From NCBI GenBank assembly GCA_017555685.1, contig JAFZFW010000127.1:1-5887 (forward strand): 5,887 nucleotides of DNA. Direction: 5' to 3'. Origin of the DNA: Methanocorpusculum sp. Its GTDB lineage: Archaea > Halobacteriota > Methanomicrobia > Methanomicrobiales > Methanocorpusculaceae. Positions 5,778 to 5,887 of this stretch are shown in pieces. The position numbers were made by a program, and so were the translations under genes. The stretch's first letter is position 1, and every line of letters starts with the position of its first letter. The notes below the pieces were generated by a model. It did no database searches. It saw nothing but the letters and a program-made list of their open reading frames with translations, and was not told the DNA's origin.

Positions 5778-5887
5778 TCTTCAATATCTTCAGAGACTCC
5801 CCGCGTGTAGTGTGCGGCGGTCACTCCTCCGGAGGCGATCTCTCTAATCTCCTCTTTTAACTCTTTGAGGTTCCCGCCTTCGAGTGC
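5750..5887 (-). CDS. Unrecognised protein, C-terminal 45 codons; 5' end outside window
   Basis: An open frame on the minus strand runs from the right edge to a TAA at 5752-5750. It encodes a tail that begins ALEGGNLKELKEEIREIASG, continues VTAAHYTRGVSEDIEEPP and ends KKGGRK. The first half looks like a charged amphipathic helix, and the end is an acidic stretch followed by a short basic tail, typical of a cytoplasmic protein's flexible C terminus. I do not recognise the family. Support for a real gene comes from GC-rich coding character like the neighbours, codon-aligned continuity to the edge, tight convergence with DUF89 and the terminator-like hairpin at its end. Continuous sequence to the right is needed to identify it. 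Confidence 0.6.
   Translation of the reverse strand, partial: ALEGGNLKELKEEIREIASGGVTAAHYTRGVSEDIEEPPKKGGRK

Noticed and set aside
5152..5784. Minus-strand open frames opposite DUF89
   Set aside because: Shadows of the DUF89 gene; no motifs, and the DUF89 frame carries the full set of family signatures.

Overview
The window looks like a methanogenic archaeon's chromosome, with a euryarchaeon of the Methanomicrobiales type (for example a Methanocorpusculum relative) as the best guess. Support for an archaeon: an RPA-associated OB-fold protein, an archaeal-style Lhr helicase with a C-terminal zinc ribbon, an archaeal DUF89 protein, BRE/TATA-like promoter elements, and a tRNA-Pro gene without an encoded CCA end. 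The order-level guess is inference from overall protein character, not from a search.

Layout. Positions 1-367 (+) hold the C-terminal part of a PIN-domain protein that enters from the left edge; it is AT-rich (about 39% GC by hand count over 1-360), unlike the GC-rich remainder. A 141-base gap (368-508) with a T7 tract separates it from a convergent three-gene operon on the minus strand. Read in the direction of transcription, the operon is an RPA-associated protein (4672-3974), a calcineurin-like metallophosphoesterase of the COG1407 type (3972-3214) and the large helicase Lhr (3217-509). The junctions are 1 nt and a 4-nt ATGA overlap, so the three are almost certainly co-expressed. Together they suggest a single-stranded-DNA handling and repair module: ssDNA-associated OB protein, putative nuclease/phosphodiesterase, and 3'-5' helicase.

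A 103-bp divergent region (4673-4775) carries the promoter signals for this operon and for a tRNA-Pro(GGG) gene (4776-4848, +). Only 24 nt after the tRNA begins a DUF89/ARMT1-family metal-dependent phosphatase (4873-5745, +). That gene is converged on, 4 nt away, by the last 45 codons of an unrecognised minus-strand gene (5750-5887) which runs off the right edge and ends in a hairpin plus T-tract.

No CRISPR array, insertion sequence or rRNA is visible. The most interesting item is the RPA-associated protein / phosphoesterase / Lhr operon, which pairs the same two enzyme families (Lhr-type helicase and COG1407 phosphoesterase) found in the bacterial ligase-associated DNA damage cluster. I did not find a clearly unprecedented system.
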